64,000 nucleotides of DNA from an uncultured Blautia sp. Its GTDB lineage: Bacteria; Bacillota; Clostridia; Lachnospirales; Lachnospiraceae. How positions within the stretch are numbered: the first letter of the stretch is position 1; the number at the start of each line of letters is the position of its first letter. Shown one piece after another: positions 17,540-26,212 of this stretch. The position numbers and the translations under genes are program-made. The notes beneath the pieces are model-generated. The model did no database searches. It worked only from the letters and a program-made list of their open reading frames with translations, and was not told the DNA's origin. The stretch is from positions 1 to 64,000 of the forward strand of contig CAKRVL010000001.1 in assembly GCA_934408705.1 (NCBI GenBank). Reading direction: 5' to 3'.

Positions 17540-18517
17540 ATGCAGGATACATTTGAGATGCTGGAAGAGCTTCTGGAGCAGGAGCAGTTCGAGCTGCTTT
17601 TTTCGGAAGAAGCCCAACCGCGGAGAGGGGAAAAGCAAAGTCCCGGTGATATTCGTCTGGTATACCTGATGAATGATGCAGTGGAAAGCTTTCTTATCTT
17701 TAAAAACGCCAGGCTTACAGGATCTTATATCAGTGATTATGAAGGCCCGTTGAAATCGTCCTTAAGTCAGGAAGAGAATCAATACATACTGGTTGTCTGG
17801 CAGGGGGCAAATGCAGTTACTTTGTTCTTTGAAAAGCTGGAGCTGGAGGTTCACCTCTACAATTATGGAGAAATCGCACATTTCTGGGTGCCCGGATATG
17901 AATATCTGCGTCAGCTGGAGTACCGGATTGCCATTGCAAGAGACAAACTTGACTATCTGGGGGAAGAATTTTGTACAAAGGAAGAACAGCGGCTGGTACA
18001 GCTGGCAGATTTTCCTCCACTGAATTACTGCTGCTATCCAGCGGTACCCAGACAGTATATTGTGCCAAAGGAAGAACCATGGATTCCAACACAGGCAGCC
18101 TTTCAGGTTATGGAAAAGCTGATAGAAGAGGCGCAGGACAGATCATTGCTTTGTCTGCTGCACATTTATAAGAAATTTCCCCACTCCTTTGTGGCAGAGA
18201 TTTTTGCCAGAGCCCTGCATAAGAGCAGGCACCAGGCAGTGATTGAGCTTCTTACCCGGAAAATAAAAAGAGAAGCAGGGACTTATCCCAACCGTTCCTT
18301 CGGAGAAGAGGCTGACAGACGTCTGGGCAGTCTTCTGGAAAAAGCGTGGAAGCTCCAGGAGAAATTAGCGCAGGATGGGATCAAAGCGGAAGTATTAAGA
18401 GAAGAGCCTTTTACCATAGCCAGAGACAGCCTGGATTATCAGGTGTATCTTATGATTTGGAAAAAAGGATGGAGAAATTGCAAAGTAGAAATAAGAAAAT
18501 TAACAGAGAAATGCTGA
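17540..18517 (+). CDS. protein of unknown function (possibly DUF3878-like)
   Basis: 325 residues, soluble, acidic N-terminal half, no signal or membrane segment. I recognise no catalytic motif. Overall it resembles Lachnospiraceae-specific proteins annotated DUF3878, but this is a weak recollection. The last residues are uncertain: the overlapping +1 frame continues to 18558 with a Lys-rich tail (INREMLKKLRAFTKENIRR), so a frameshift near 18470 is possible. It probably stands alone on the promoter at 17415. Confidence 0.6.
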   Translation: MQDTFEMLEELLEQEQFELLFSEEAQPRRGEKQSPGDIRLVYLMNDAVESFLIFKNARLTGSYISDYEGPLKSSLSQEENQYILVVWQGANAVTLFFEKLELEVHLYNYGEIAHFWVPGYEYLRQLEYRIAIARDKLDYLGEEFCTKEEQRLVQLADFPPLNYCCYPAVPRQYIVPKEEPWIPTQAAFQVMEKLIEEAQDRSLLCLLHIYKKFPHSFVAEIFARALHKSRHQAVIELLTRKIKREAGTYPNRSFGEEADRRLGSLLEKAWKLQEKLAQDGIKAEVLREEPFTIARDSLDYQVYLMIWKKGWRNCKVEIRKLTEKC

Positions 18518-18615
18518 AAAAGCTGAGAGCATTTACAAAAGAAAATATCAGAAGATAACAGGACATGGACAAACTGTGACCTGCAATAATAAAAGAACTT
18601 CAGGAGGAAAAACAA

Positions 18616-20136
18616 ATGGGTTGTACTACAATTTTAGTTGGAAAAAAAGCGTCTTATGATGGTTCTACCATGATTGCCCGAAATGATGATTCCGGTTCCG
18701 GACATTACATGCCGAAGAAATTCGTGGTGGTTCATCCAAAGGAGCAGCCGCGGAAATATAAATCCGTGATTTCCCATGTGGAAATCCAGCTTCCAGATGA
18801 TCCAATGCGCTATACATCAGTGCCGAACGCTGTAGATGGTGAAGGAATCTGGGCTGCAAGTGGTGTAAATGCGGCAAATGTGGGAATGACTGCTACAGAG
18901 ACTATCACCTCTAATCCCAGAGTGCTTGGAGCTGATCCTCTGGTTGTTTATCAGCCGGCCAAAGACGGTCAGGAAGAGGTTGCCGGTGGTATCGGAGAGG
19001 AGGATATTGTATCTATTGTCCTTCCATATATTCATAGTGCCCGGGAGGGTGTCACACGACTTGGCAGTATTCTGGAGAAATATGGAACCTATGAAATGAA
19101 CGGAATCGCATTCCAGGATCAGGATGAAATCTGGTGGCTGGAGACCATCGGCGGGCATCACTGGATGGCAAGAAGAGTCCCGGATGATGCTTATGTAGTA
19201 ATGCCCAATCAGCTTGGAATTGATGAATTTGACCTGGAGAAGGCCATCTCCGATCAGGATAAATACCAGTGCTCACGGCAGGAATATGCACAGCTGGAAT
19301 ACATGTGCTCTGCAGATATGAAGGAATTTATTTCAAAAAATCATCTGGATCTGTCCCAGAACGGTATTCTGAATCCCAGAGATGCATTTGGAAGCCATGA
19401 TGATTCCGATCATGTTTACAATACGCCCCGCGCATGGTTCATGCTCCGCACCCTGAATCCGAAAACGAAAATCTGGGACGGTCCTGATGCTGAATTTACC
19501 CCATATTCAGACGATCTGCCGTGGTGCATGATTCCGGAAAAGAAGGTTACGGTAGAGGATGTGAAATATGTTTTATCTTCACATTATCAGGGAACTCCTT
19601 ATGATCCCTACGCAACCTATGGCGAGAAAAGCCAGCGTGGAGCAGTTCGTTCTATCGGTGTGAATCGCACGGATTTCCTTTCTCTGATCCAGATGCGACC
19701 GGATATGGAAAAAGACAGTAATATCCTGGAATGGGTGGCTTTTGCATCCAACGCATTTAATGTGATGGTGCCATTCTATGCGGCTATTGATATTACACCG
19801 GATTATTTTTCCAGCACAACAAAGGAAGTCAGCACTGATAATTTCTACTGGATGAGCCGTATGATAGGCGCTATGGCAGATGCATCCTACAGAAGCTCTG
19901 TTTTCCATATTGAACGTTACCAGGAGCGTGTGATGGCAAAAAGCCACCAGCTGATAGGCAGGTATGATGCACTTCTGGAAAAGGAGACTGATGCAGCAAA
20001 GAGAATGGCTCTTCGTCAGGAGGCAAATCAGGAAATTGCGGACATGGTAAAGAAAGAGGCTTCTGATACACTGGATAAAGTGCTTTATGAGCTGAGCAAT
20101 CAGATGAAAAATGCTTATTCCAGGTCTGATGCTTAA
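18616..20136 (+). CDS. pepD: C69-family dipeptidase
   Basis: 506 residues, AGGAGG upstream. It starts MGCTTILVGKKAS, with the Ntn-hydrolase nucleophile Cys at residue 3 and no propeptide. Further family motifs are STMIARNDDSGSG, WWLETIGGHHWMA and GTPYDPYATYG. Peptidase family C69 enzymes are cytoplasmic dipeptidases of broad specificity. Length fits the family. Single gene. Confidence 0.9.
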   Translation: MGCTTILVGKKASYDGSTMIARNDDSGSGHYMPKKFVVVHPKEQPRKYKSVISHVEIQLPDDPMRYTSVPNAVDGEGIWAASGVNAANVGMTATETITSNPRVLGADPLVVYQPAKDGQEEVAGGIGEEDIVSIVLPYIHSAREGVTRLGSILEKYGTYEMNGIAFQDQDEIWWLETIGGHHWMARRVPDDAYVVMPNQLGIDEFDLEKAISDQDKYQCSRQEYAQLEYMCSADMKEFISKNHLDLSQNGILNPRDAFGSHDDSDHVYNTPRAWFMLRTLNPKTKIWDGPDAEFTPYSDDLPWCMIPEKKVTVEDVKYVLSSHYQGTPYDPYATYGEKSQRGAVRSIGVNRTDFLSLIQMRPDMEKDSNILEWVAFASNAFNVMVPFYAAIDITPDYFSSTTKEVSTDNFYWMSRMIGAMADASYRSSVFHIERYQERVMAKSHQLIGRYDALLEKETDAAKRMALRQEANQEIADMVKKEASDTLDKVLYELSNQMKNAYSRSDA

Positions 20137-20268
20137 TGGAAATGTATAGACAAAACCAGTTTGATTTACTATAATGAAGTGCATGAAGGAATAATTTGTC
20201 TTTGCATAGCTCTGGTGATTTTTTTAATATCATAAAGAGCATTGGGACAACTGATTAAGGAGGCTGTA

Positions 20269-20625
20269 ATGACAGTAAAAGAATGTTACGAAAAGGTAGG
20301 CTCCGATTATGAGGGAGTGCTGAAAAGACTGGGAAATGAGGCTCTCGTAAAAAGATTTGCAGTGAAATTTCTTGCAGATCCCAGTTTCCAGGAGCTGACA
20401 GATGGCCTTAGTGCACAGGACGGTGAGAAGGCATTCCGCGCAGCACATACCTTGAAGGGAGTATGCCTGAATCTTGGATTCACAGGATTATATAAGGTCA
20501 GTGCAGAGCTTACAGAGCTGCTTAGAGGAAGAGACATCACAGGAAGTGGTCCGCTTTATGAACAGGTGAAAGAGCAGTATATTATTTTGACAGATGCAAT
20601 TAAAGAGCTGGCAGCAGAGGGCTGA
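20269..20625 (+). CDS. orphan HPt (histidine phosphotransfer) protein
   Basis: 118 residues from the ATG at 20269 with AAGGAGG upstream; the TTG at 20242 is not needed. The phosphoacceptor motif is AAHTLKGVCLNLGF (His at about residue 55). It is a small all-helical single-domain protein. No histidine kinase, receiver or diguanylate gene is adjacent, so the phosphorelay partner is elsewhere. It lies between the dipeptidase and a DUF4317 gene. Confidence 0.85.
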   Translation: MTVKECYEKVGSDYEGVLKRLGNEALVKRFAVKFLADPSFQELTDGLSAQDGEKAFRAAHTLKGVCLNLGFTGLYKVSAELTELLRGRDITGSGPLYEQVKEQYIILTDAIKELAAEG

Positions 20626-20681
20626 GGAGAAATCTTCAGCTCTTAAATAACTTATGTTAACCTATCGCACAGGAGATAAGC

Positions 20682-21317
20682 ATGACCAACAAAATTGATC
20701 GTGAGGATATGCTGGCACTGACCAGAAGGATGAATGTGGCCCGGAGCTCTTTTACCAGGATCGCAGGATGTTATGTAGACAAAGATGGAGACTTTGATGG
20801 CAGCTTTAACGTGAATTTCCTCAAGCTGTCCAATGGGGAAAAGAAGAAAAACATAGAGCTTGCTAAGGCCGTTCCGTTTGCGGCAACCAATGTGAATCTG
20901 AAGCGTTATGAATTCGCAGATGAAGACAGAAGGCCAGGGACAGTATGGCAGCTTTTGATGGCGATACGGGAGTGCGGACTGAAAAACGATGCGCTGATGG
21001 ACAGCTTTTATGATCTGGTGATGGAGCATTATAAAAGCCGCCGGGGTTATGCTGTGTATGTTTTTCATGACCGGTATGATATTCCGGTGAAAGCTGCAGA
21101 TAAAGAGCGGCTTTGGGAATCAGATGCGGTTTTTGAATATCTGATCTGCGTGATCTGCCCGTTAGCAGATGAATATGAGCCGGGAACTCCGGAGTGTGGT
21201 TTCCTTTTCCCTGCCTATACAGATGGAGGCGCGGATCTTAATCATGTGGCAGTATTCCAGGCAGATGCCGACAGACCGCACCAGGAATTAATGACAGATA
21301 TTTTGCGGGTAAAATAA
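20682..21317 (+). CDS. DUF4317 family protein
   Basis: 211 residues with AGGAGA upstream. It begins with the pattern REDMLALTRRMN... RIAGCYVDKDGD typical of DUF4317, a family frequent in Lachnospiraceae with no known function. Cytoplasmic by composition. It may be co-transcribed with the HPt gene 56 bp upstream. Confidence 0.7.
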   Translation: MTNKIDREDMLALTRRMNVARSSFTRIAGCYVDKDGDFDGSFNVNFLKLSNGEKKKNIELAKAVPFAATNVNLKRYEFADEDRRPGTVWQLLMAIRECGLKNDALMDSFYDLVMEHYKSRRGYAVYVFHDRYDIPVKAADKERLWESDAVFEYLICVICPLADEYEPGTPECGFLFPAYTDGGADLNHVAVFQADADRPHQELMTDILRVK

Positions 21318-21375
21318 GTGCTCTGATATATCATGCTGAACAACTTGAGTTCAATGATATATTAGAGCACTTTTT
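21317..21375. terminator. bidirectional terminator
   Basis: An 18-bp arm (21317-21334) starting AGTGCTCTGATATATCAT pairs with 21354-21371, followed by TTTTT. It lies between the convergent DUF4317 and HD genes; the first base is the last of the DUF4317 stop codon. Confidence 0.85.
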
Positions 21376-21396
21376 GACCTTTTGACCCTGGTATCA

Positions 21397-21843
21397 TTAC
21401 ACTTTCTCATATTCCCCTATAATTTTCTTCGCCGCTGCATACTTAGTACGCCAGTGGGCAAGCTGCGCCGGATCCGGTGTGATTGCACATAGTCTTGTCT
21501 CATCTGAATTATGGGCAATATCTGCAAGCTTCACCTTCCGCGCCAGCGGACTCTGGCAAAGCTTACGTATATAGTCCAGGTAGTTCTCATCAGGCGTATG
21601 TGTTAATAATAGAACCACATCTGTGATTTCCCGGGGGAATTCTGCTTCCAGCTCCTGAAGTGAGAGAGAAGTATCCTCCAGAACATCATGAAGCAGTGCA
21701 ATACAGGTGGTGATTTCGTCTGTCATCTGTTCCGCCAGATGTACAGGATGGAAAATATAAGGAATCCCACTCTGGTCTGTCTGTCCCAGATGTGCCTTGT
21801 ATGCTGTTTTAATAGCCTTTATGGTTAAAGGAGTATAAATCAT
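21397..21843 (-). CDS. HD-domain protein, small alarmone hydrolase-like
   Basis: 148 residues. The HD metal motif is CIALLHDVLEDT, preceded by GIPYIFHPVHLAE and followed by KLADIAHNSDE, the pattern of the RelA/SpoT hydrolase domain and of stand-alone MESH1-like (p)ppGpp hydrolases. No synthetase domain is present. Predicted to remove pyrophosphate from (p)ppGpp; other nucleotide substrates are possible. It starts 3 bp after the secreted-protein gene on the same strand, so the two are probably co-transcribed. Confidence 0.8.
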   Translation of the reverse strand: MIYTPLTIKAIKTAYKAHLGQTDQSGIPYIFHPVHLAEQMTDEITTCIALLHDVLEDTSLSLQELEAEFPREITDVVLLLTHTPDENYLDYIRKLCQSPLARKVKLADIAHNSDETRLCAITPDPAQLAHWRTKYAAAKKIIGEYEKV

Positions 21844-21846
21844 AGT

Positions 21847-22578
21847 TTATTCTGCAGCAGCAGCCTCCGTATCAGTATTCAATGGAGTGAAAGCTGCCAG
21901 GATTTCATCTGCTTCTGCTGTAGTGTCGGTGGTGTAGGATAAAATAATGGAGACAAACTTTCCTCCCTGTTTGCGGGTACAGTATTTCTGAAGAATTTCA
22001 TAATCATTGATCGTTACACTTGTTCCCATGACGCGGAAATCCTGTCCGGCGATCTGGGTATCTGTGACTTCGGAATAGGTATAACCCATCTGGGTAGCAT
22101 CCAGCATCTGTTGCGCAGCGAGAAAATACTGGTCAACAGTCATATTCTCCAATGCAGCGTCCTCTACAACCACAGAAACATTGGGAAAACCGGAGATAGA
22201 AGATGCCATCATCTCATAAACAGTACCGGACAAAGCGTTCTCACTAAGTTCTGCTCCGGAAGCTTCCTCCAGAGTGCTCTGTCCCTGCTGCATAACGGAC
22301 TGAAGCTCCTCCTCTGTATTCATAACAACTGTTTCCGGGGGAGTAAATTTCAGATTCAGCCATGCGCTTTGAAAATCGGTGTCTGAGATGGTGCCTTTTT
22401 CATAAGGGGTATCCTGAGACGCATCGTCAGAGGAAGAAGCACCGTCAGAAGAAGTGTCAGCTGTGCCCTGCTCATCAGTGGTCTGCGCTGTATCTTCCGC
22501 AAGCACTGACATGACCGGCATCGTACAAAGGGAAAATGCCAGCATAGCCGGTATTAATAAACTATTTTTTCTACGCAT
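21847..22578 (-). CDS. secreted protein of unknown function
   Basis: 243 residues with AGGAGG upstream. Signal peptide (LLIPAMLAFSLCTMPVMSVLAED), then a Ser/Asp/Thr-rich low-complexity linker (residues 30-60) and a globular domain of about 170 residues with beta-strand character (VSVVVEDAAL, FVSIILSYTT) and a C-terminal Ala/Glu tail. The fold resembles DUF1795/PsbP-like lipoproteins only loosely. No anchor motif. Confidence 0.7.
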   Translation of the reverse strand: MRRKNSLLIPAMLAFSLCTMPVMSVLAEDTAQTTDEQGTADTSSDGASSSDDASQDTPYEKGTISDTDFQSAWLNLKFTPPETVVMNTEEELQSVMQQGQSTLEEASGAELSENALSGTVYEMMASSISGFPNVSVVVEDAALENMTVDQYFLAAQQMLDATQMGYTYSEVTDTQIAGQDFRVMGTSVTINDYEILQKYCTRKQGGKFVSIILSYTTDTTAEADEILAAFTPLNTDTEAAAAE

Positions 22579-22648
22579 AAATATGATATCCTCCTGGGAA
22601 ATTGATTGCCTGTCACCTTTATATTATAGCAAACATACGCAAGTTTTC

Positions 22649-22814
22649 CTAGAGCCTGTTTGAAAAATCATTCCTGCAATCTGCACGCCCCACTTTGTGG
22701 TATATTTCACCCGAATTCGGTTGTCGTAGCCCGCTACGACGCCCTCATCCGGGCAAAATCTCCCACAAATTGTGACGCACATCTTGCAGAAAGCCTTTTT
22801 CAAACACGCTCTAG
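22649..22814. mobile_element. 166-bp MITE-like element with 19-bp terminal inverted repeats
   Basis: The left end CTAGAGCCTGTTTGAAAAA and the reverse complement of the right end match at 18 of 19 positions. No transposase is inside; an 85-codon minus-strand ORF running through it looks like translated repeat. It sits in the 435-bp gap between the secreted-protein gene and the glycan locus. The remainder of the gap holds the promoter at 22920. Confidence 0.75.
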
Positions 22815-22919
22815 GTGCAAACGTGAGAAAAAAATATGAAAAAACTATGAAAAAACTATGAAAGTGACGACTGGTGGACAATTGCAGGTCGATTGCAGTT
22901 CCTGATTTCTCCCGGACGG

Positions 22920-22948
22920 TTGCGTTTCCATGTATATTTCGCTATAAT
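22920..22948 (+). promoter_or_regulatory. sigma-A promoter of the glycan locus
   Basis: TTGCGT (22920-22925) and TATAAT (22943-22948) with 17-bp spacing. It lies 66 bp before the first glycosyltransferase gene. Confidence 0.6.
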
Positions 22949-23013
22949 AGAAACCAAAGACTCAAAAGACAAAAATTTACGAATAAAAAACTTATAATAC
23001 AAGGAGTTTTTAT

Positions 23014-24219
23014 ATGAGCTTTTGGAATACGCTGAAACAGAAACTACGAAGCCTGGTTCCGGTAAGTCGCACTTATATGGATAATAAGCTTCGTGAATTA
23101 GAAAAAGAGAATAAACGTCAGGAGAAGATCCTTTCAGAGATTCAGAAAAACAGTCAGTCTATGCTGGAGCTGAAGGACTATGTGACGAAGGAGCTACGAC
23201 GCCGGGATGACTGGGGCAAGCGTGCAGCCCAGGTGCAGCGTGAGGCAGAGGAACGCCAGATCTGGGTGATCAAGTGCCCTGCACCAGAGGAGAAGAAGGT
23301 CCGCTGGGGTGACTATGCCTACGCAGTGGCTTTGAAGCGCTACCTGGACCGAATGGGAATCTACACCATAATTGATCTTCGTGAGGACTGGGACTGTGAG
23401 GTTAACGCTGACGTAGTGCTGGTGCTCCGTGGCTGTGAATTTTACCGCCCGGACCGCCGGAATGCCAAATGCATCTATATTATGTGGAACATCAGCCATC
23501 CGGAAATGGTCACCACAGAAGAATATCAGCTTTACGATATCATATGTGTAGGCTCTCGTCATTATGCGAAGGAGCTGGGGGATAAGCTGACTATTCCGGT
23601 TTATCCGCTGCTCCAGTGCACAGATACACAGCTTTTTTACCCGGATCAGGAATCTGAGGGAAAACGCGGAAAGGATTATCTGTTTATCGGTAATTCCCGC
23701 GGTGTGGCTCGCCCCTGCGTATTGTGGGCTGCCCAGGATAAGCTTCCTCTGAAAATCTGGGGAGCAGGCTGGAAAGCTATGTTAGGTCCGGACAAAAACA
23801 TGGTACAGGATGTTTTTATTGAAAACAGTGAAATTCCGGCACTTTACCGCAGCGCCCGTGTTACTCTCAATGACCATTGGAAGGATATGCTGGACTATCA
23901 GTTTGTAAATAATCGCATTTTTGACGCTCTGGCATGCGGGCTTCCGGTAATATCAGACTGCTGCGACGAGCTTCGGGAGATTTTCCCGGAAGCAGTGCTG
24001 TATTACAGCAATAAGGAAGAATTTGAGAACTGCGTGAAAGAGATAGAGAATAACTACGCAGAGGTAAAGGCAAGAGTAGACGCTCAGTGGCCTGTGATAC
24101 AGGAGAAATATTCCTTTGAGGCAAGAGCAAGAGAATTGGTGGAAATGGTGGAGGAATATCGTAGTAATGGCTTCAATGAAAACAATATCAAAAATTCTGA
24201 TCATTATTCCAGCCTATAA
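23014..24219 (+). CDS. CgeB-like glycosyltransferase
   Basis: 401 residues. An N-terminal coiled coil (about residues 20-70) precedes a GT-B-like body. The C-terminal half has FIGNSRGVARP, LKIWGAGW, and the acceptor/donor region YQFVNNRIFDALACGLPVIS, characteristic of the glycosyl transferase group 1_2 (CgeB/spore maturation) family. First gene of a four-gene set with overlapping or closely spaced starts (23014-26128). The sugar is unknown. Confidence 0.78.
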   Translation: MSFWNTLKQKLRSLVPVSRTYMDNKLRELEKENKRQEKILSEIQKNSQSMLELKDYVTKELRRRDDWGKRAAQVQREAEERQIWVIKCPAPEEKKVRWGDYAYAVALKRYLDRMGIYTIIDLREDWDCEVNADVVLVLRGCEFYRPDRRNAKCIYIMWNISHPEMVTTEEYQLYDIICVGSRHYAKELGDKLTIPVYPLLQCTDTQLFYPDQESEGKRGKDYLFIGNSRGVARPCVLWAAQDKLPLKIWGAGWKAMLGPDKNMVQDVFIENSEIPALYRSARVTLNDHWKDMLDYQFVNNRIFDALACGLPVISDCCDELREIFPEAVLYYSNKEEFENCVKEIENNYAEVKARVDAQWPVIQEKYSFEARARELVEMVEEYRSNGFNENNIKNSDHYSSL

Positions 24220-24895
24220 TGAGGCTGGCTGTATAGAGAAAGTAGTAGATAACCTGGAAAAAAATTATCCCCAGTACGATTACGTGATAATTAACGATGG
24301 TTCTACTGACGATACCCGCAAAATCTGCGCCCGCCGGGGCTATAATTTTATGGATCTGCCTGTGAATACAGGGCTCTCCGGGGCTATTAAAAGCGGCATG
24401 CGTTACGCCAACTATTACGGCTATGACTATGTTCTCCAGCTGGATGGTGATGGTCAGCACGATCCCAAGTACATAGAAGACATGATCACCGAGATGGAAC
24501 GGACCGGATGCGATATTGTGATCGGATCAAGGTTTAAGACACAGCGGAAACCCTTTAATTCCAGGATGATTGGAAGCCAGCTGCTTACCTATGCGATTAT
24601 GTTAACAACAAAGGGGAAATATATCGGAGATGTAACTTCGGGAATGCGTCTTTTTAATAAAAAAATGATCAAACGCTTCGGTTACGACATTAATTACAGC
24701 CCTGAACCGGATACACTGGCATATCTTTTGAATTGCGGTGTGAAAATTGAGGAAGTACAGGTGGAAATGCATGAGAGAATTGCCGGCACCAGCTATCTGG
24801 ACTTTAAGAACTCCATCTGGTATATGTTGAAAATGTTTTTTTCCATTTTCATTTTCCAGTGGGTGCGTAAACGAGAGAAAGGAGACAAGAAATGA
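24167..24895 (+). CDS. GT2 polyprenyl-phosphate glycosyltransferase
   Basis: 242 residues from the ATG at 24167, overlapping the previous gene by 53 bp. GT-A motifs: IIIPAYNEAGCIEKV, INDGSTDDT, LQLDGDGQHDPKYI (DxD region) and GSRFKT. Closest in type to dolichyl/undecaprenyl-phosphate mannose- or glucose synthases. It is paired with a DUF2304 membrane protein, as is the paralogue at 38508. The product is probably a lipid-linked sugar for a membrane transferase. Confidence 0.87.
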   Translation: MASMKTISKILIIIPAYNEAGCIEKVVDNLEKNYPQYDYVIINDGSTDDTRKICARRGYNFMDLPVNTGLSGAIKSGMRYANYYGYDYVLQLDGDGQHDPKYIEDMITEMERTGCDIVIGSRFKTQRKPFNSRMIGSQLLTYAIMLTTKGKYIGDVTSGMRLFNKKMIKRFGYDINYSPEPDTLAYLLNCGVKIEEVQVEMHERIAGTSYLDFKNSIWYMLKMFFSIFIFQWVRKREKGDKK

Positions 24896-25326
24896 GTGAC
24901 ACACTGAAAGCCTTACTTGTCGTTGCTTCAATCCTGACAGTTGCCTGGATTCTCCGGAAAATCAGGAAAAATAAAGTGAAAATGGAAGATGCTATCTTCT
25001 GGATCTTTTTTGCAGGAATCTTGCTTTTACTGGCTATTTTTCCGGAAATCTCCTATGAGCTTTGCCGGATTTTTGGAATTATGTCACCTAGTAATCTGGT
25101 GTTCCTGGTGATTATATTCCTGCTTGTTGAGAAAATATTTACATTATCCATTATCGTTTCCCAGCTGGAGGACAAAATCGGAGTATTATCCGCAGAGGTT
25201 GCACTTCGTTCTAAGGCTGAGAATAAGAAGATTGATAAAGTAGATGAAAAAGAAAACTTGTTAGAGCAGGAAGAGGCAGAAAAACAGGAAATTGCGTCCG
25301 AAATCAGAATGGGAGAAGGAAAATAA
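24892..25326 (+). CDS. DUF2304 membrane protein
   Basis: 144 residues, ATGA overlap with the GT2 gene. About three hydrophobic segments (LLVVASILTVAWIL, FWIFFAGILLLLAIF, NLVFLVIIFLLVEKIF) and a charged C-terminal tail rich in Lys and Glu. DUF2304 genes usually sit beside GT2 polyprenyl-phosphate transferases, which fits here. Role presumed to be membrane anchoring or handling of the lipid-linked sugar. Confidence 0.8.
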   Translation: MSDTLKALLVVASILTVAWILRKIRKNKVKMEDAIFWIFFAGILLLLAIFPEISYELCRIFGIMSPSNLVFLVIIFLLVEKIFTLSIIVSQLEDKIGVLSAEVALRSKAENKKIDKVDEKENLLEQEEAEKQEIASEIRMGEGK

Positions 25327-25327
25327 T

Positions 25328-26128
25328 TTGGAAATCAATCAAACAGAACTTCATACATTTGCTGTGTGTGCATATGGGGAAAGCCCTTATCTGGAAGAAT
25401 GCGTACAGTCCCTTTTGATGCAAAAGGTGAGAACAAGTATTTTGATCGCGACTTCCACACCTAATTCCCATATTGCTGGAATTGCTGATAAATATGGGAT
25501 CCCGGTATATATAAATCAGGGAGAAAAGGGACTGGCAGGGGATTGGAACTTTGCTTACAGCTGTGCCAATACTCCGTTTGTAACACTTGCTCATCAGGAT
25601 GACAAATATTATGTAAACTATACGAAGGATGTCTTGGCAGTAGCAAAGAAATGCCATCGTCCTCTTATTATATTTACAGATTATAACGAACTTCGAAATG
25701 GAAAGACGGTAACATCTAACCGGCTTCTGAAGGTGAAGCGCCTTTTACTGACTCCATTGAAATTATCTGTTTTCTGGAAAAGTCGTTTTATCCGAAGAAG
25801 AATTCTTTCGATAGGCTCTGCAATCTGTTGCCCGACAGTAACCCTTGCCAAAGAGAACCTGGATGGTTTCGCATTCAAAAACAACATGAAAAGTAACATC
25901 GACTGGCAGGCATGGGAAGAGCTTTCACGCCGAAAAGGAGAATTCGCTTACACCGCTAAGCCAGGAATGGAGCACCGTATTCATCAGGAATCTACCACTT
26001 CAGAATTATTGGAAGAGAATGGAAGAAGAGAAGAAGATATCTATATGTTCCGCAAATTCTGGCCCGGCTGGGTGGCGAAAGGGATTGAGATGGTCTATCA
26101 GAGTGGGGAGAAGTCGAATGAGGTGTGA
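25328..26128 (+). CDS. GT2-family glycosyltransferase
   Basis: About 266 residues. The TTG at 25328 is chosen because GAGAAGG lies 8 bases upstream; a TTG at 25292 is the longer option. GT-A motifs: FAVCAYGESPYLEECVQSLL and LAHQDDKYYVNY (the DxD equivalent is QDD). The C-terminal part matches no membrane pattern. Probably transfers a sugar to a growing glycan on the cytoplasmic face. Confidence 0.78.
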   Translation: MEINQTELHTFAVCAYGESPYLEECVQSLLMQKVRTSILIATSTPNSHIAGIADKYGIPVYINQGEKGLAGDWNFAYSCANTPFVTLAHQDDKYYVNYTKDVLAVAKKCHRPLIIFTDYNELRNGKTVTSNRLLKVKRLLLTPLKLSVFWKSRFIRRRILSIGSAICCPTVTLAKENLDGFAFKNNMKSNIDWQAWEELSRRKGEFAYTAKPGMEHRIHQESTTSELLEENGRREEDIYMFRKFWPGWVAKGIEMVYQSGEKSNEV

Positions 26129-26146
26129 AGAAAATGCTTATGGTTT

Positions 26147-26175
26147 TTGGATGGTAAAATAATAGGCATTATGAT
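26147..26175 (+). promoter_or_regulatory. possible promoter for the second glycan gene block
   Basis: TTGGAT (26147-26152) and TATGAT (26170-26175) with 17-bp spacing, 37 bp before the GT8 gene. Moderate match only. Confidence 0.4.
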
Positions 26176-26212
26176 ACAATAAAATGGAATATGCGATTGA
26201 AAGAGGATATCT

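Noticed and set aside
18346-18558. 70-codon ORF at the end of the unknown gene at 17540
   Set aside because: Mostly a frame shadow; only its last 20 codons look natural, which is noted as a possible frameshift rather than a gene.
22624-22881. 85-codon minus-strand ORF as a gene
   Set aside because: It runs through the MITE-like element and its inverted ends and has no ribosome binding site; it is translated repeat.
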